DNA of 64,000 nt from Vitellaria paradoxa (taxonomy: Eukaryota > Streptophyta > Magnoliopsida > Ericales > Sapotaceae): assembly GCA_019916065.1 (NCBI GenBank), contig CM034239.1, positions 36,232,419 to 36,296,418 on the forward strand, in the 5' to 3' direction. The translations under genes and the position numbers were made by a program. The notes beneath the pieces are model-generated. The model saw only the letters and a list, made by a program, of their open reading frames with translations, ran no database searches and was not told the origin of the DNA. Positions 43,901 through 53,329 of this stretch are shown in pieces (positions within the stretch are counted from its first letter, which is position 1; each line of letters begins with the position of its first letter).

Positions 43901-45633
43901 TCTGTTGCAGTTCAGCTACCAAGATTTGGGGGGCTGACATAGTAGAGACTTGCAATTTGGGTCGCTGGATTAATATTCAATGGTTTAGATGTATTTACTT
44001 TATTTTTTGAATTAAAACAGTATGAATACATTTAAACTGTTGAAGTTTAATCCAACGGTCCCTATTCAATGTCAGGAGTTTGACATAACAATGTGACGTC
44101 AATCTCCCCTTTTCCAGCCATCATACTAAATTTTATTGTATATTCGTCACATTCTATTTCTTTTACACTATATTCGTGACTGTTACAATAACTGTTATTG
44201 TTGTCTAAAACTATGAGTTTATTATTCAGAATTCCATAACTTTCTGAAAACTCTCTTGCTATATTAATTGCAGGCAAAGCCACAAATCATTCTTCGGCAA
44301 GTCAGATTTGTTCTTTGTTTGTATGCTGAAGCCTCTGTCTTTTGATATTGAGGCACAGGACTCAGAGATTGAGGCAGCAAGAGTAATTTCCTTTGACCAC
44401 AGTCCTCAGTTGTGGGTGTTATTTTTCTTTTCAGATGATCAAACACTAGTTTCTTCCAACGTCAATACAACCATCATATGATGAATTAACCGTCTTCCTC
44501 AACTATTAATCTTTTTACCGCTTTGATAAATTCTTTAAAGCTTTTACCCCCTCATAAGAAAAGTTTTGACAGCGTCCCTGATTTATTGAACAAATAAGAG
44601 GTGATATAGAACTTATGCCCAGGGCATTTTTATCATCTTCCTGGCGTTTGAATAAACTGTTGCTCCTTTATCAGTTTGAGGTTTAATCTAAACAGCTTGG
44701 TTAAAAAAATGACATGCCGATGACCCCCTGCGTTGGCCTTAGATCTCCTTTAACTGCGATTCTGGGGAAGGCATTTCTGGGAGAATTGTAATTTCTTTGC
44801 AGATGACAACCTTAACAAAACTTGTGTGAAGCAATAGAAACTAGAAATTAATTCCTGTTTTGGAGAAGCATGCATTTTCTTGAGGAACAATTGTTAATTC
44901 TCATCTTTCCTTATCAGAGTTGTGAATTTGGGAAAGAAGTCTCGACTCAAAACTCAACCTCTAATTATTGTTTAACAAATCTCAACATGATTAGAATGAA
45001 TCATGGGTGCGTTTGGTGTGCTGAAAAACACTAAAAAACTCTGAAAATATCTAAAAATTATTCATTTTTTCTTTCACTACACAAATTATGATCTCATAAA
45101 TTATCTCACTTTATCTCACGTTTTATCACTCTAAATGCACTTTATATGTAATTTACTAGTAATCACATTTCAGGACATGTAGTTTAAATTGTCTTGCTTT
45201 GCCTTTTTTTGGCATTTAATTCAGTTTCACTTTTCTCCTTCCGTTAGTTATTGTTAAAACAAAAAAAAAAAAAAGTGACAGATCACACACAATAGACATG
45301 TTACATCTTCCGTCGATAAATTTGACTGAAGAAGGCAAAATGGGATGATTTAAAGTGTATGTTATGAAGTGAGATTTGTGGAGAAACACAGACGTACTGA
45401 CGTCACTTTACTCCCCCCCCCCCCCCTTTTTATTTGCCTTCCAGTGGATTCCATTCGAGGAATATGCAGCCCAATCATTTGTCCAGAAGCACGAGCTATT
45501 CAACAACATCGCCAACATATGCTTAGAGAAGAAAAAGACTAATTACACTGGCTTTTCTGCCGTGCCTAGAACCACAGGCTTTTCTGCTAAAAAGAGCTAT
45601 TTATACTTCAACAAGAAGGATTTCAAGCAGTGA
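40914..45633 (+). CDS. Nudix hydrolase (plant NUDT2/6/7/10 type), 8 exons
   Basis: Hydrolyses a nucleoside diphosphate linked to another moiety; plant relatives act on ADP-ribose and NADH. Exons: 40914-41102, 42038-42103, 42233-42370, 43447-43524, 43603-43653, 43761-43795, 44274-44382, 45445-45633. All introns are GT-AG; phases give 284 codons plus TGA, normal for the group. The N-terminal domain carries GKMGVWIKLP and FRYHHAESSYLMLVKW; SHRVGIGAFV opens the fold. The Nudix box, residues 153-175, is complete: G-x5-E-x7-REVKEEAG-I, split by intron 5 just before the last Ile. Downstream LAFRQSHKSFFGKSDLFFVCMLKP and SEIEAARWIP are family signatures. An in-frame ATG at 40863 would add 17 residues; the inner start is preferred because MSVTSSS resembles relatives and a possible acceptor (CTCCAG) ends at 40872. 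Introns 3 and 6 contain MITEs. Confidence 0.95.
42818..43313. mobile_element. Mutator-type MITE in Nudix intron 3, perfect 9-bp target duplication
   Basis: A 496-bp element. Left end GGGTAAATTACACTTATTTT and the inverse of the right end (GGATAGATTACACTTATCAT) match over roughly 180 bp with interruptions. TTAAATAAA occurs exactly on both sides (42809-42817 and 43314-43322). No coding capacity. The ends resemble those of 62461-63932. Confidence 0.82.
43929..44105. mobile_element. MITE in Nudix intron 6, relative of 33515-33728
   Basis: Ends GGGGGGCTGACATAG and GACGTCAATCTCCCC form an imperfect inverted pair; the interior has a palindrome around CAATGGTTTAGATGTATT and AATACATTTAAACTGTTG. The reverse complement aligns with 33515-33728. 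Confidence 0.5.
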
Positions 45634-46733
45634 CTTGTGCTTACTAGGAGCATATATACTCAGTTCTTGCAAGAACTATCTGAAAAGTATTTGTATAATG
45701 CAGAAGATATTTCGATCTAACAAAAAAATCTGTTGATTTTACGATTTTACAGTGCCCCTGGGATTTTATTAACCGACGGTAACTTTGGTTAGGAGCTCCA
45801 AATTAGCAATTGTCACAAGTAACCAACGGTGGGGATTTTCCCTGTTTGAAGCTTTAAATATCTCCATAAAACTCTAATTTTTAACCCTTTACAACCTTCA
45901 TCAATTTTTTTTTAAAAATATATATCTCCTACTAAAAATATTAACAGAATTGGCAACCATGTCAGCATTGAAAGAAAAAAAAAATCAAATAATAATATAC
46001 TTCGTATAATTTAAAACAGCTTGCACAAGATTTGTGAAAATGTATTCAAACGGACCGCTTATTATCTGTCTGACGAATTTTGAATTAAAACACAAAAAAT
46101 TAACACAATTGCATAGACCTCCAAAAAAAAAAAAAAAACTATATAAAACTCCAACTTTTCTCAAAATTTTCTAATCAAATTTTATCATATGTTATTTTAC
46201 ACCAATTTTTTATTTTTTTGACAGGCCAAACACTAATACTCAAAAAAAAAAAAATCCGAAAGCTTGTTGAGCACCAAAAAAAACTGCCAGGCTGTTCACT
46301 TTTAGGATTTTTTGGTTTTATTTTTTATTTTTTTAACTCCAAACAGTTAATCTGCGCCCACTTCTACCCTTTGTACCTTCGGTCAATAGCCCGCGACAAT
46401 CCCTAATTTAGGTCCATTCGGTGCCAAGTTAATCGTATTTTTTTTCAAACAACCATTCAATTTTGTGTCTTGCTTGAATTCCGTATCCCATGAAAGAATC
46501 TACCTCATGCTCTCGTTTCATTCACCACCTTCACTCACCGCCTTGCGCCACATACTTGCAATGTGGCACTTCTCAAAGGCCAGGATTCCAGGCAACATGA
46601 TGTAATACACATGCAGAAATTAGAAAAATATACACATATATATATATATATATATATATGTTAAAGACCACCCACACATCTTCTATTAATTTCTCTTCAT
46701 CTCTTATTTTTTCTCCATCTTGATCTCTCTCAG
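45634..46733. other. Intergenic between Nudix and proline-rich genes
   Basis: Starts with the Nudix 3' UTR (cleavage not located). The promoter side of the next gene includes a (TA)n tract at about 46634-46660 ending ATATATGTTAAAGACC, about 75 bp before the ATG, which could serve as a TATA region. No other gene. Confidence 0.4.
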
Positions 46734-47228
46734 ATGGCCAGAAACAAGATGTGTGTGATGGAGCTTCCATCCCAGCTAGCCCTTTGGATGGTTGTGTTCA
46801 TTAGCTGTTGCGTAGCTGATCAGCAGGGTGTTTCAAATGGTAGTGGAATCTCTGGTCCTCTCTGTCAATACCCTTGCAACCCTCAGCCTCCAAACGGCGG
46901 TGGAATCTCCGGTCCTCTCTGTCAATACCCTTGCCACCCTCAGCCTCCACCGCCTTCAGACGGTGCTCTGCCGCAGCCGCAGCTGTCACCTCCGCCGCCG
47001 CCGGCTGCGGCCGGAAAATGCCCCCCAACAACTCCTCCAGATTGTTGCCAAAATCCACCTTCGATGCAAAATCCGCCTCCAATGCCTTACACCCCTCTTC
47101 CCTACGACAGCTACTCGGCTGCGGGGTCGCTCGTGCCGCCTTCACTCACCAAGCCTTTGATCAGTACCGTCTGGCCCTCTGTCATTCACTTCCTCTTCTT
47201 GCTCTCTGTCTTTGTTTTCCATGTTTGA
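46734..47228 (+). CDS. Secreted Cys/Pro-rich cell-wall protein with likely GPI signal
   Basis: An intronless 164-aa protein. Residues 1-28 form a signal peptide (LALWMVVFISCCVA). The mature part is Pro-rich (QPPPPS, LSPPPPPAAA, MQNPPPMPYTPLPYDS) with CQYPC motifs. A 19-residue unit, GISGPLCQYPC plus PQPP, occurs twice in tandem (a 57-bp DNA duplication, about 46841-46954). TPPDCC follows. The C terminus (VWPSVIHFLFLLSVFVFHV) is hydrophobic after small residues, as in GPI attachment. This fits the CxYPC-type extensin-like, hydroxyproline-rich proteins of plant walls; the precise family name is uncertain. AATAAATAGG, a poly(A) signal, lies at about 47252. Composition is distinctly GC-richer than the flanks. 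A young copia element begins 500 bp downstream on the other strand. Confidence 0.8.
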   Translation: MARNKMCVMELPSQLALWMVVFISCCVADQQGVSNGSGISGPLCQYPCNPQPPNGGGISGPLCQYPCHPQPPPPSDGALPQPQLSPPPPPAAAGKCPPTTPPDCCQNPPSMQNPPPMPYTPLPYDSYSAAGSLVPPSLTKPLISTVWPSVIHFLFLLSVFVFHV

Positions 47229-47722
47229 GAAGGACTTGTAGAGCTTTTTAGAATAAATAGGTATGGAAATCTTCAACTCCAATTGCCCAACCAAAAAAAA
47301 AAAAGAAAAAAAAAATTGGGGGAGGGGTAGTCACGAACTGTTGTTTGTTTCTAAGTATCAAATATTGTAATGTTTATTTAATTTGCTGTTTACATTTGTT
47401 GACGGTTGACAGCAATTCAATATCTTGTTCTTCGAGTTAGAATGGATTCCTCCTCCTCTGTGTGTGTGTGTATATATTGATTTAGCATGTATATAAATTT
47501 TATATAATTTCTTATTAATTAATTAGTGATATTGTTGATGTATGTTGGTGTCCAACGTACGTCCAAATATGTGACGCAGTGTGCATATCCAAACAATACA
47601 GCCTCATATATGTTTGTGCATGTATATATAAATATGATTAATCCAAGAGGTGGAATTTGTTTTTTATGAACAAATTTGACTAGTTGAATTTTCTTTTCCT
47701 TCTTCTTTGATTTTTCATATTA
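47229..47722 (+). other. 3' UTR and flank of the proline-rich gene
   Basis: AATAAA-type signal at about 47252-47258, then AT-rich sequence with a (TG)n tract at about 47460. Ends at the copia target site CTTTA (47723-47727). Confidence 0.5.
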
Positions 47723-47727
47723 CTTTA

Positions 47728-47988
47728 TGATAAGAATAAAAGAAGAAGTAAAGAATTATGTATTAATATTTATTTCTGTGTGTGAGAATACAAGACTACA
47801 AGGTCCTTTATATAAGAGGACAATAATCATAATCCTGATAGGAGATAGTAATCCTAATTATGATTGGATATACAAAATAAGGAATGGAATAATATTCCTA
47901 ATTATGATATAAGTAAAGACATAAAATAAGGAAATACATAAAATAAGGAATACTAATTATATATGATTATACATTACTAAATCTAACA
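47728..47988 (-). repeat. 3' LTR of the young copia element
   Basis: 261 bp, TG...CA ends. The minus-strand TATA-like CTTATATAAA is at about 47808-47817. Confidence 0.95.
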
Positions 47989-47999
47989 CCCCCCCTCAA
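47989..47999 (-). other. Polypurine tract of the young copia element
   Basis: The minus strand reads TGAGGGGGGGG immediately before the 3' LTR, the plus-strand priming site for reverse transcription. Confidence 0.8.
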
Positions 48000-48001
48000 A
48001 T

Positions 48002-51000
48002 TCAAGGTGGCAACGCAGGAAGCAGCTTGAGTTTGGAGATTAACTCGAAGAAACGACCAGGAGGATGAGCCTTCGTGAAAAGATCGGCAGTTTGATTTGC
48101 TGAGGATACAGAAATAAGACGAACGATGCCACTTCTGACATGTTGACGAATAAAGTGACAATCTATTTTAATGTGTTTAGTGCGATCATGAAAAACATCA
48201 TTGTGAGCAATCTGAATAGCACTTTGATTGTCACAATATAATATAGTGCCTGTAGAATTAGTGACACCCATATCAGTAAGAAGCCATCTAAGCCAAAGGA
48301 GCTCTTGAGTGGTATCGGCGAGAGCACGGTACTCAGCTTCAGTATTAGAACGGGCAGTGAGAGTTTGTTTCTTGCTACGCCAGGCTATGAGAGAAGTCCC
48401 TAGAAAGAAACAGAACCCTGTCGTAGAACGACGATCAGTAGGATCACCAGCCCAGTCGGCATCAGAAAAAGCATGTAATTCAAGTGAAGACTGGGCTGAG
48501 TAATGAAGACCATGAAACATAGTGCCTTTGATATATTGGAGAATGCGCAGCAAAGCAGTAAAATGATGAGAACGTGGAGCAGCCATGAATTGACTAACAA
48601 TGTGAACAGCATAAGCAATGTCAGGGCGAGTGACAGTAAGATAAACAAGACTACCAACAAGTTGACGGTATAAAGTCGCATCAGATAATGGTGCACCATT
48701 AAGAGGAGTAAGACGGAGCTGTGGATCAATCGGAGTAGTAGCAGTCTTGCAATCAGAAATACCAGCCCGTGTCAAGAGATCAGAAGCATACTTAGCTTGA
48801 GAGAGAAAGTAACCAGAAGAATCTCGGGAGATCTCCAAGCCCAGAAAGTAATTGAGAAACCCCAAATCCTTCATCTCAAACTGTCGACTAAGAAATTGTT
48901 TGAGATGAGAAATGCCAACACCGTCATCCCCAGTAATAATCATATCGTCTACATAAAGGAGAAGAAGAACAGATCCAGCTGTAGTGGTGCGGATAAACAA
49001 AGCAGAGTCATATGAACTGGGGATAAATCCAAGCTCACGAATAGTAGAGCTAAACTTCACAAACCAGGCACGAGGAGCCTGTTTCAGCCCATATAGTGTT
49101 CGACGAAGCTTGCAAACATGAGAAGACGGAACAGAGGAGCCCGGAGGAGGTTGCATATAGACTTCCTCAATAAGATCGCCATTTAGAAAGGCATTCTTAA
49201 CATCCATCTGATAAAGATCCCAGTTACGAGCAGCAGAAATAGCAAGTAAACTGCGAACGGAAGTAAGCCTAGCAACAGGAGCAAAAGTTTCTTCATAGTC
49301 AATACCATACTCCTGAGTAAAACCTCGAGCAACAAGACGAGCTTTGTGTCGCTCAATAGAACCATCTGAACGGGTTTTGATTTTATAGATCCATTTGCAA
49401 CTGATAGCAGTCTTCCCAGGAGGAAGGGGAACCACATCCCAAGTATGAGTTTTCTCAAGAGCCTGTAACTCATCATCCATAGCTTGCTGCCATAAAGGGT
49501 TAGTACAAGCCTCACGGTAGGAAGCAGGTTCGTGAGTAGAAAAGGCAGCAGAACCAACAATATAATCACGAAGACGAACAGAAGGTTGTGTTACTCGTTT
49601 AGGACGTTCTGAAGGAGGAGATTTGTCAACAAGGGATGGAGGAGAAGACTCATCAGGAGTGGTCACAGGTCCAGCAGAAGACCCAGGTGTCTCGGGATGA
49701 ACCGTAAGCAGTGGTGTCTGAGAGACCTGTGGACTATCTGTATCAAATATGTCAGAATGCAAATCTTTGGAAATATCAGTAAAGAGAGGATTATGGGAAG
49801 AGGTAGAAAGATGAAATGGAGAAAGAGTAGAAAACATCTTGTGTTCCCAAAAGACAACATGTCGAGAGACACGAAGACGTCGAGAAATAGGATCCCAACA
49901 TCGATACCCCTTATGTTCAATACCATAACCCAAGAAACAACAAAGACGAGAGCGTGGTTCAAGTTTAGTTCTTTCATGGGGTTGAAGGAGAACAAAACAA
50001 GCAGACCCAAATATTCTAAGATGAGAATAATCAGGAGGGGAGCCATACAAGCGTTCAAAAGGGGTAGAATTACCAAGGACAGAAGTGAGAACACGATTAA
50101 TGGTGTAGGCAGCAGTAAGAGCAGCTTCCCCCCAAAATTTTTCTGGACAGGAGGAAGAAATAAGAAGGGCACGGATCGTGTCAAGAAGATGACGATGTTT
50201 GCGTTCTGCCCGACCATTCTGCTGAGAAGTACCAGGACAAGAAAGATGAGACTGTGTCCCCTGAGAGCGTAGAAAAGATAAAACCTCAGAGTCAAGATAT
50301 TCCATAGCATTATCAGTTCGAAAAACCTTGATTGTACGAGAAAATTGAGTTTTCACCATTGCCGAGAAATCAGAGTATATCTGTTTAAGTTCAGAACGTT
50401 TAGTTAAAAGATACAACCAAGTATAGCGAGTATAATCATCTACAAAAATAACAAAATAACGAGAGCCCCCCATAGTGGGAGTGGGTGAAGGTCCCCAGAT
50501 ATCCGAGTGAACGAGATCAAATGGTGCAAAAGAAACAGAATTACTTTTATTAAAAGGTAAAGCGGGTTGTTTAGCAGTTTGACATGATAAACAATCAACT
50601 TTCTCAGAAACCACATGACCTAATTGACCACTAGAAACTAAAGTTTTCAAACGACTAAAAGACACATGACCCAAACGACAATGCCAAAGATTAAAAATAG
50701 AAGATGTGGAAGCGGAAGCAGCAGTGGAAGCAACAGAGGAAGGTGGAAGTTGGAGGTGAACAATCTCAAATAGACGTCCATGCTTACGGCCTATCCCAAT
50801 AACCTGTTTCGTCTGTGGGTCCTGCACCAAACAACCAGAAGCAGAAAAAGTAACGATCAAACCAAGTTCACATAATTGACCAACAGACACAAGATTTAAA
50901 GTAAGGGTAGGATTGTGGTAAACATTAGAAAGAGAAATAGATGAAGTAGAAATATGACCAGTGTGGGTAACAGACATATGAGTACCATCAGCAGTATGAA

Positions 51001-51319
51001 TAGTGGAAATAGAGGATGATGAAGCAATAGACGAAAAAATTGTAGAATCAGAAGTCATATGATTGCAACATCCTGAGTCAAAATACCAAGAGGAAGTACC
51101 TGGCATGACGGAAAGGGCAGTAGAAGGAGATGTACCAGTTTTGGCAAGTACTTGCTGAATGATAGACTCCACATTAGTCATAGAAAAAGATGGGCCAGAA
51201 GAGGAGGACTTGTCTGAAGTAACAGCAGCAGTGGTACGAGAACCATGAGATTTAGCAGAAGACTTAGAGGATCCTTTTTTTGGAATGAGCTCCAGAGGAG
51301 GAAGCCTTGGGACAGTCAC
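48002..51319 (-). CDS. pol: Copia Pol polyprotein (protease, integrase, RT, RNase H)
   Basis: An open frame of 1105 codons. In order: protease with WYFDSGCCNHMT (Asp81-Ser-Gly); GAG-pre-integrase LWHCRLGHVSF and CLSCQTAKQ (about 210-250); integrase core with HSDIWGP (about 270), the TDNAMEY Asp (about 335) and NGRAERKH Glu (about 371), the DDE triad; reverse transcriptase from CKWIYKIKTRSDGSIERHKA through QMDVKNAFL to YVDD (about 788); RNase H with SDADWAGDPTDRRST (about 950), TEAEYRA and CDNQSAIQIAHN to the end. The order integrase before RT defines copia. The first codon of the frame is GTG, with no nearby ATG, so Pol must come from a shifted Gag-Pol product or the copy is frameshifted. All active-site residues are present. 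Confidence 0.93.
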   Translation of the reverse strand: MTVPRLPPLELIPKKGSSKSSAKSHGSRTTAAVTSDKSSSSGPSFSMTNVESIIQQVLAKTGTSPSTALSVMPGTSSWYFDSGCCNHMTSDSTIFSSIASSSSISTIHTADGTHMSVTHTGHISTSSISLSNVYHNPTLTLNLVSVGQLCELGLIVTFSASGCLVQDPQTKQVIGIGRKHGRLFEIVHLQLPPSSVASTAASASTSSIFNLWHCRLGHVSFSRLKTLVSSGQLGHVVSEKVDCLSCQTAKQPALPFNKSNSVSFAPFDLVHSDIWGPSPTPTMGGSRYFVIFVDDYTRYTWLYLLTKRSELKQIYSDFSAMVKTQFSRTIKVFRTDNAMEYLDSEVLSFLRSQGTQSHLSCPGTSQQNGRAERKHRHLLDTIRALLISSSCPEKFWGEAALTAAYTINRVLTSVLGNSTPFERLYGSPPDYSHLRIFGSACFVLLQPHERTKLEPRSRLCCFLGYGIEHKGYRCWDPISRRLRVSRHVVFWEHKMFSTLSPFHLSTSSHNPLFTDISKDLHSDIFDTDSPQVSQTPLLTVHPETPGSSAGPVTTPDESSPPSLVDKSPPSERPKRVTQPSVRLRDYIVGSAAFSTHEPASYREACTNPLWQQAMDDELQALEKTHTWDVVPLPPGKTAISCKWIYKIKTRSDGSIERHKARLVARGFTQEYGIDYEETFAPVARLTSVRSLLAISAARNWDLYQMDVKNAFLNGDLIEEVYMQPPPGSSVPSSHVCKLRRTLYGLKQAPRAWFVKFSSTIRELGFIPSSYDSALFIRTTTAGSVLLLLYVDDMIITGDDGVGISHLKQFLSRQFEMKDLGFLNYFLGLEISRDSSGYFLSQAKYASDLLTRAGISDCKTATTPIDPQLRLTPLNGAPLSDATLYRQLVGSLVYLTVTRPDIAYAVHIVSQFMAAPRSHHFTALLRILQYIKGTMFHGLHYSAQSSLELHAFSDADWAGDPTDRRSTTGFCFFLGTSLIAWRSKKQTLTARSNTEAEYRALADTTQELLWLRWLLTDMGVTNSTGTILYCDNQSAIQIAHNDVFHDRTKHIKIDCHFIRQHVRSGIVRLISVSSANQTADLFTKAHPPGRFFELISKLKLLPALPP

Positions 51320-52214
51320 GCTGAAAATGACCAGGAGCTGTTTTGTGGCAAGTCAAACACTCACGAATTGGACAATGTTCAAATGAATGATTGTGTTGTA
51401 GACCCCTTTTTAGACAGTAGATGCAGGAGTGAGGAGTCAATGGGCTAGAAGATCGACCGTGAGACATGGCAAGAGCGGCATCTGGAACTGGAGATGGTGG
51501 TATAGCAAGAACTGAATCCAACGCCTTAGTTTTGAGACCTAGACGAGTTTCTTCGGACAAGAGTTCTGAAATAGCTTGTTCAAGAGTGGGTAGAGGCATG
51601 CGATGGAGCAATGAGGCACGAACCGACTCAAAAGTGTCATAGAGAGCCATAAGAAATAGCAAAAGTCGCTGATGATTGCGGTGGATAGTGTACAATTGAG
51701 CATCCTCAGAGTGTTTCCAGGTAGGTTCACATAAAGCGAGCTGATCCCAAACAGAAGACATTTGAGAGAGAAAATTATTGATGGATTGCCCAGGCTCTTG
51801 ACGCATACGATGAAGAGTCTGAAGTAACTGATACTGGTGAGCATGACCAGTGGTCTGATAGCGATCCTTTAAGAAATCCCAAATAGCCTTAGCAGGAGAG
51901 GGATACTGATCATCGTCCTGGAATCGGCCAAATTGAAGACTGATAGAAGGAATAGTAGTGGCACGAAACCAGGTGACAATTTGATAATTTTTGCTTTCCC
52001 AATCATCAAGACGATCCTCAAAAGCAGACTGATCCTCATCGTCTTTCTGGATGGGTTTTTTCTGAGAGCCAGAGATAATATGCCATAAACGACGTCCTTT
52101 GATAAAGCCAGAGAGAGCTTGTGCCCACAAAACATAATTAGTCCCATCCAGAATGACAGAGAGGGACGTAATGTTGTCAGAGCGATCCACAGAAAAAGTT
52201 TTCATAATGCCCAA
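51264..52214 (-). CDS. gag: Copia Gag (capsid and nucleocapsid-like)
   Basis: 316 aa from ATG at 52214. N-terminal LDGTNYVLWAQALSGFIKGR is the copia Gag signature, followed by the helical capsid region (FLKDRYQTTGHAHQYQLLQT, INNFLSQMSSVWDQL). Near the C terminus are Cys/His clusters, CIYC and then CLTCHKTAPGHFQRDC (C-x2-C-x6-H-x4-C, a wider spacing than the usual x4). Stops at 51264 in a frame overlapping the start of pol by 56 bp. Assembles the virus-like particle in the cytoplasm. Confidence 0.9.
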   Translation of the reverse strand: MGIMKTFSVDRSDNITSLSVILDGTNYVLWAQALSGFIKGRRLWHIISGSQKKPIQKDDEDQSAFEDRLDDWESKNYQIVTWFRATTIPSISLQFGRFQDDDQYPSPAKAIWDFLKDRYQTTGHAHQYQLLQTLHRMRQEPGQSINNFLSQMSSVWDQLALCEPTWKHSEDAQLYTIHRNHQRLLLFLMALYDTFESVRASLLHRMPLPTLEQAISELLSEETRLGLKTKALDSVLAIPPSPVPDAALAMSHGRSSSPLTPHSCIYCLKRGLQHNHSFEHCPIRECLTCHKTAPGHFQRDCPKASSSGAHSKKRIL

Positions 52215-52607
52215 TAAAGATAAACAATAAATCCGAGTAGAACAGAGATCACCAGTGCGGCAGGTGCACCAACGAACAGTCCGCGCGGCGCACCGTGATT
52301 CGTCGAGATGACGTCAGCAAGGCGAATGTGCAGACAAGCAGCGCGTGAATTCGCGTGAAGTCACGCGTAATTTTCAGGCGACGCGTGAGGGCGCGTGGAA
52401 GCAGATCTCCGGTTCTGGTTGCTGGCGTTAGGTTCGTCTATGAGAGACGAATCCGATGATGTATATAGATGTTGGAATATTCACCAGAAGAGTAATACAG
52501 AAGCGAAAAATCAAGGCTTCTTGAACTCTGCTGATGATATATACCAACGCAAGATCTCGCCGGAAAATAATGGCCGACGAAGAAGAGAAAAAAAAATTAG
52601 AGCCTTT
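52215..52607 (-). other. Untranslated leader of the young copia element
   Basis: 393 bp between primer site and gag start. Markedly GC-rich at 52250-52440 compared with the rest, with repeated GCGTG words (GCGCGTGAA, TCGCGTGAA, ACGCGTGAG, GCGCGTGG), consistent with a structured packaging or dimerisation leader, by inference. Confidence 0.6.
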
Positions 52608-52619
52608 GCTCTGATACCA
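52608..52619 (-). other. Primer-binding site of the young copia element
   Basis: The minus strand reads TGGTATCAGAGC directly after the 5' LTR, the classic initiator-Met tRNA site of plant copia elements. Confidence 0.92.
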
Positions 52620-52880
52620 TGATAAGAATAAAAGAAGAAGTAAAGAATTATGTATTAATATTTATTTCTGTGTGTGAGAATACAAGACTACAAGGTCCTT
52701 TATATAAGAGGACAATAATCCTAATCCTGATAGGAGATAGTAATCCTAATTATGATTGGATATACAAAATAAGGAATGGAATAATATTCCTAATTATGAT
52801 ATAAGGAAAGACATAAAATAAGGAAAGGCATAAAATAAGGAATACTAATTATATATGATTATACATTACTAAATCTAACA
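52620..52880 (-). repeat. 5' LTR of the young copia element
   Basis: 261 bp, TG...CA ends. TATA-like CTTATATAA at about 52700-52708 on the minus strand gives the promoter. Confidence 0.95.
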
Positions 52881-52885
52881 CTTTA

Positions 52886-53329
52886 TACAACAATATGTTC
52901 CCGGGTAGATGAGGCCCACAAAGGTTTTGCAGGACCAAATGCCACTGGGGATATAAACTTTCGAGTGCCTATCTAATTAGCCAGTACTATTACTAAATTC
53001 ATTTATATTTCCTACTCATTATCATTTTAAACTCGTATATTTTATTATTTAGAATTTTATATTTGTACTATCTCAAACTTGTCACGTCTTATCTGTTAAA
53101 TATTAATTTAAAAAGAAACGAGAAATATCTATTTAGAAATTAAAAATATTAAAATAATTGATATGTTGTTTAATTATAACGCTTAGTAAATATACTTGTG
53201 AATATATATTTAAATTTTCTTTTATTATTCTCCTTATTAAGCCAAAGTTAAAAAAATTTCATTCAAATAAATTTAAAAAAATATATATTAGATATAATTT
53301 CAATCACTACTTTCGTATATTCAAATGAC
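52886..53329. other. AT-rich intergenic sequence
   Basis: No gene and no clear terminal repeats. Confidence 0.5.

Larger units (their letters stand above)
47728..52880 (-). mobile_element. Young, nearly intact Ty1/copia LTR retrotransposon
   Basis: 5153 bp, minus strand. The 5-bp target duplication CTTTA is perfect (47723-47727 and 52881-52885). LTRs are 261 bp each with TG...CA ends (47728-47988; 52620-52880) and differ at 4 sites: 47829 against 52721, one at AAGTAAAG/AAGGAAAG, two adjacent at AAATAC/AAAGGC. The order on the minus strand is 5' LTR, primer site, leader, gag, pol (protease, integrase, RT, RNase H), polypurine tract, 3' LTR. The low LTR divergence (about 1.5 percent) implies a recent insertion. 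The only visible break is that gag and pol are in different frames near 51264-51319. Confidence 0.97.

Noticed and set aside
46801..47251. Three further long open frames overlapping the proline-rich gene on both strands
   Set aside because: They are out-of-frame shadows of a GC-rich, codon-biased coding sequence; only the 46734 frame has a signal peptide and coherent motifs.
49663..50310. 215-codon minus-strand and 191-codon plus-strand frames inside copia pol
   Set aside because: Shadows of the integrase coding region; no independent features.
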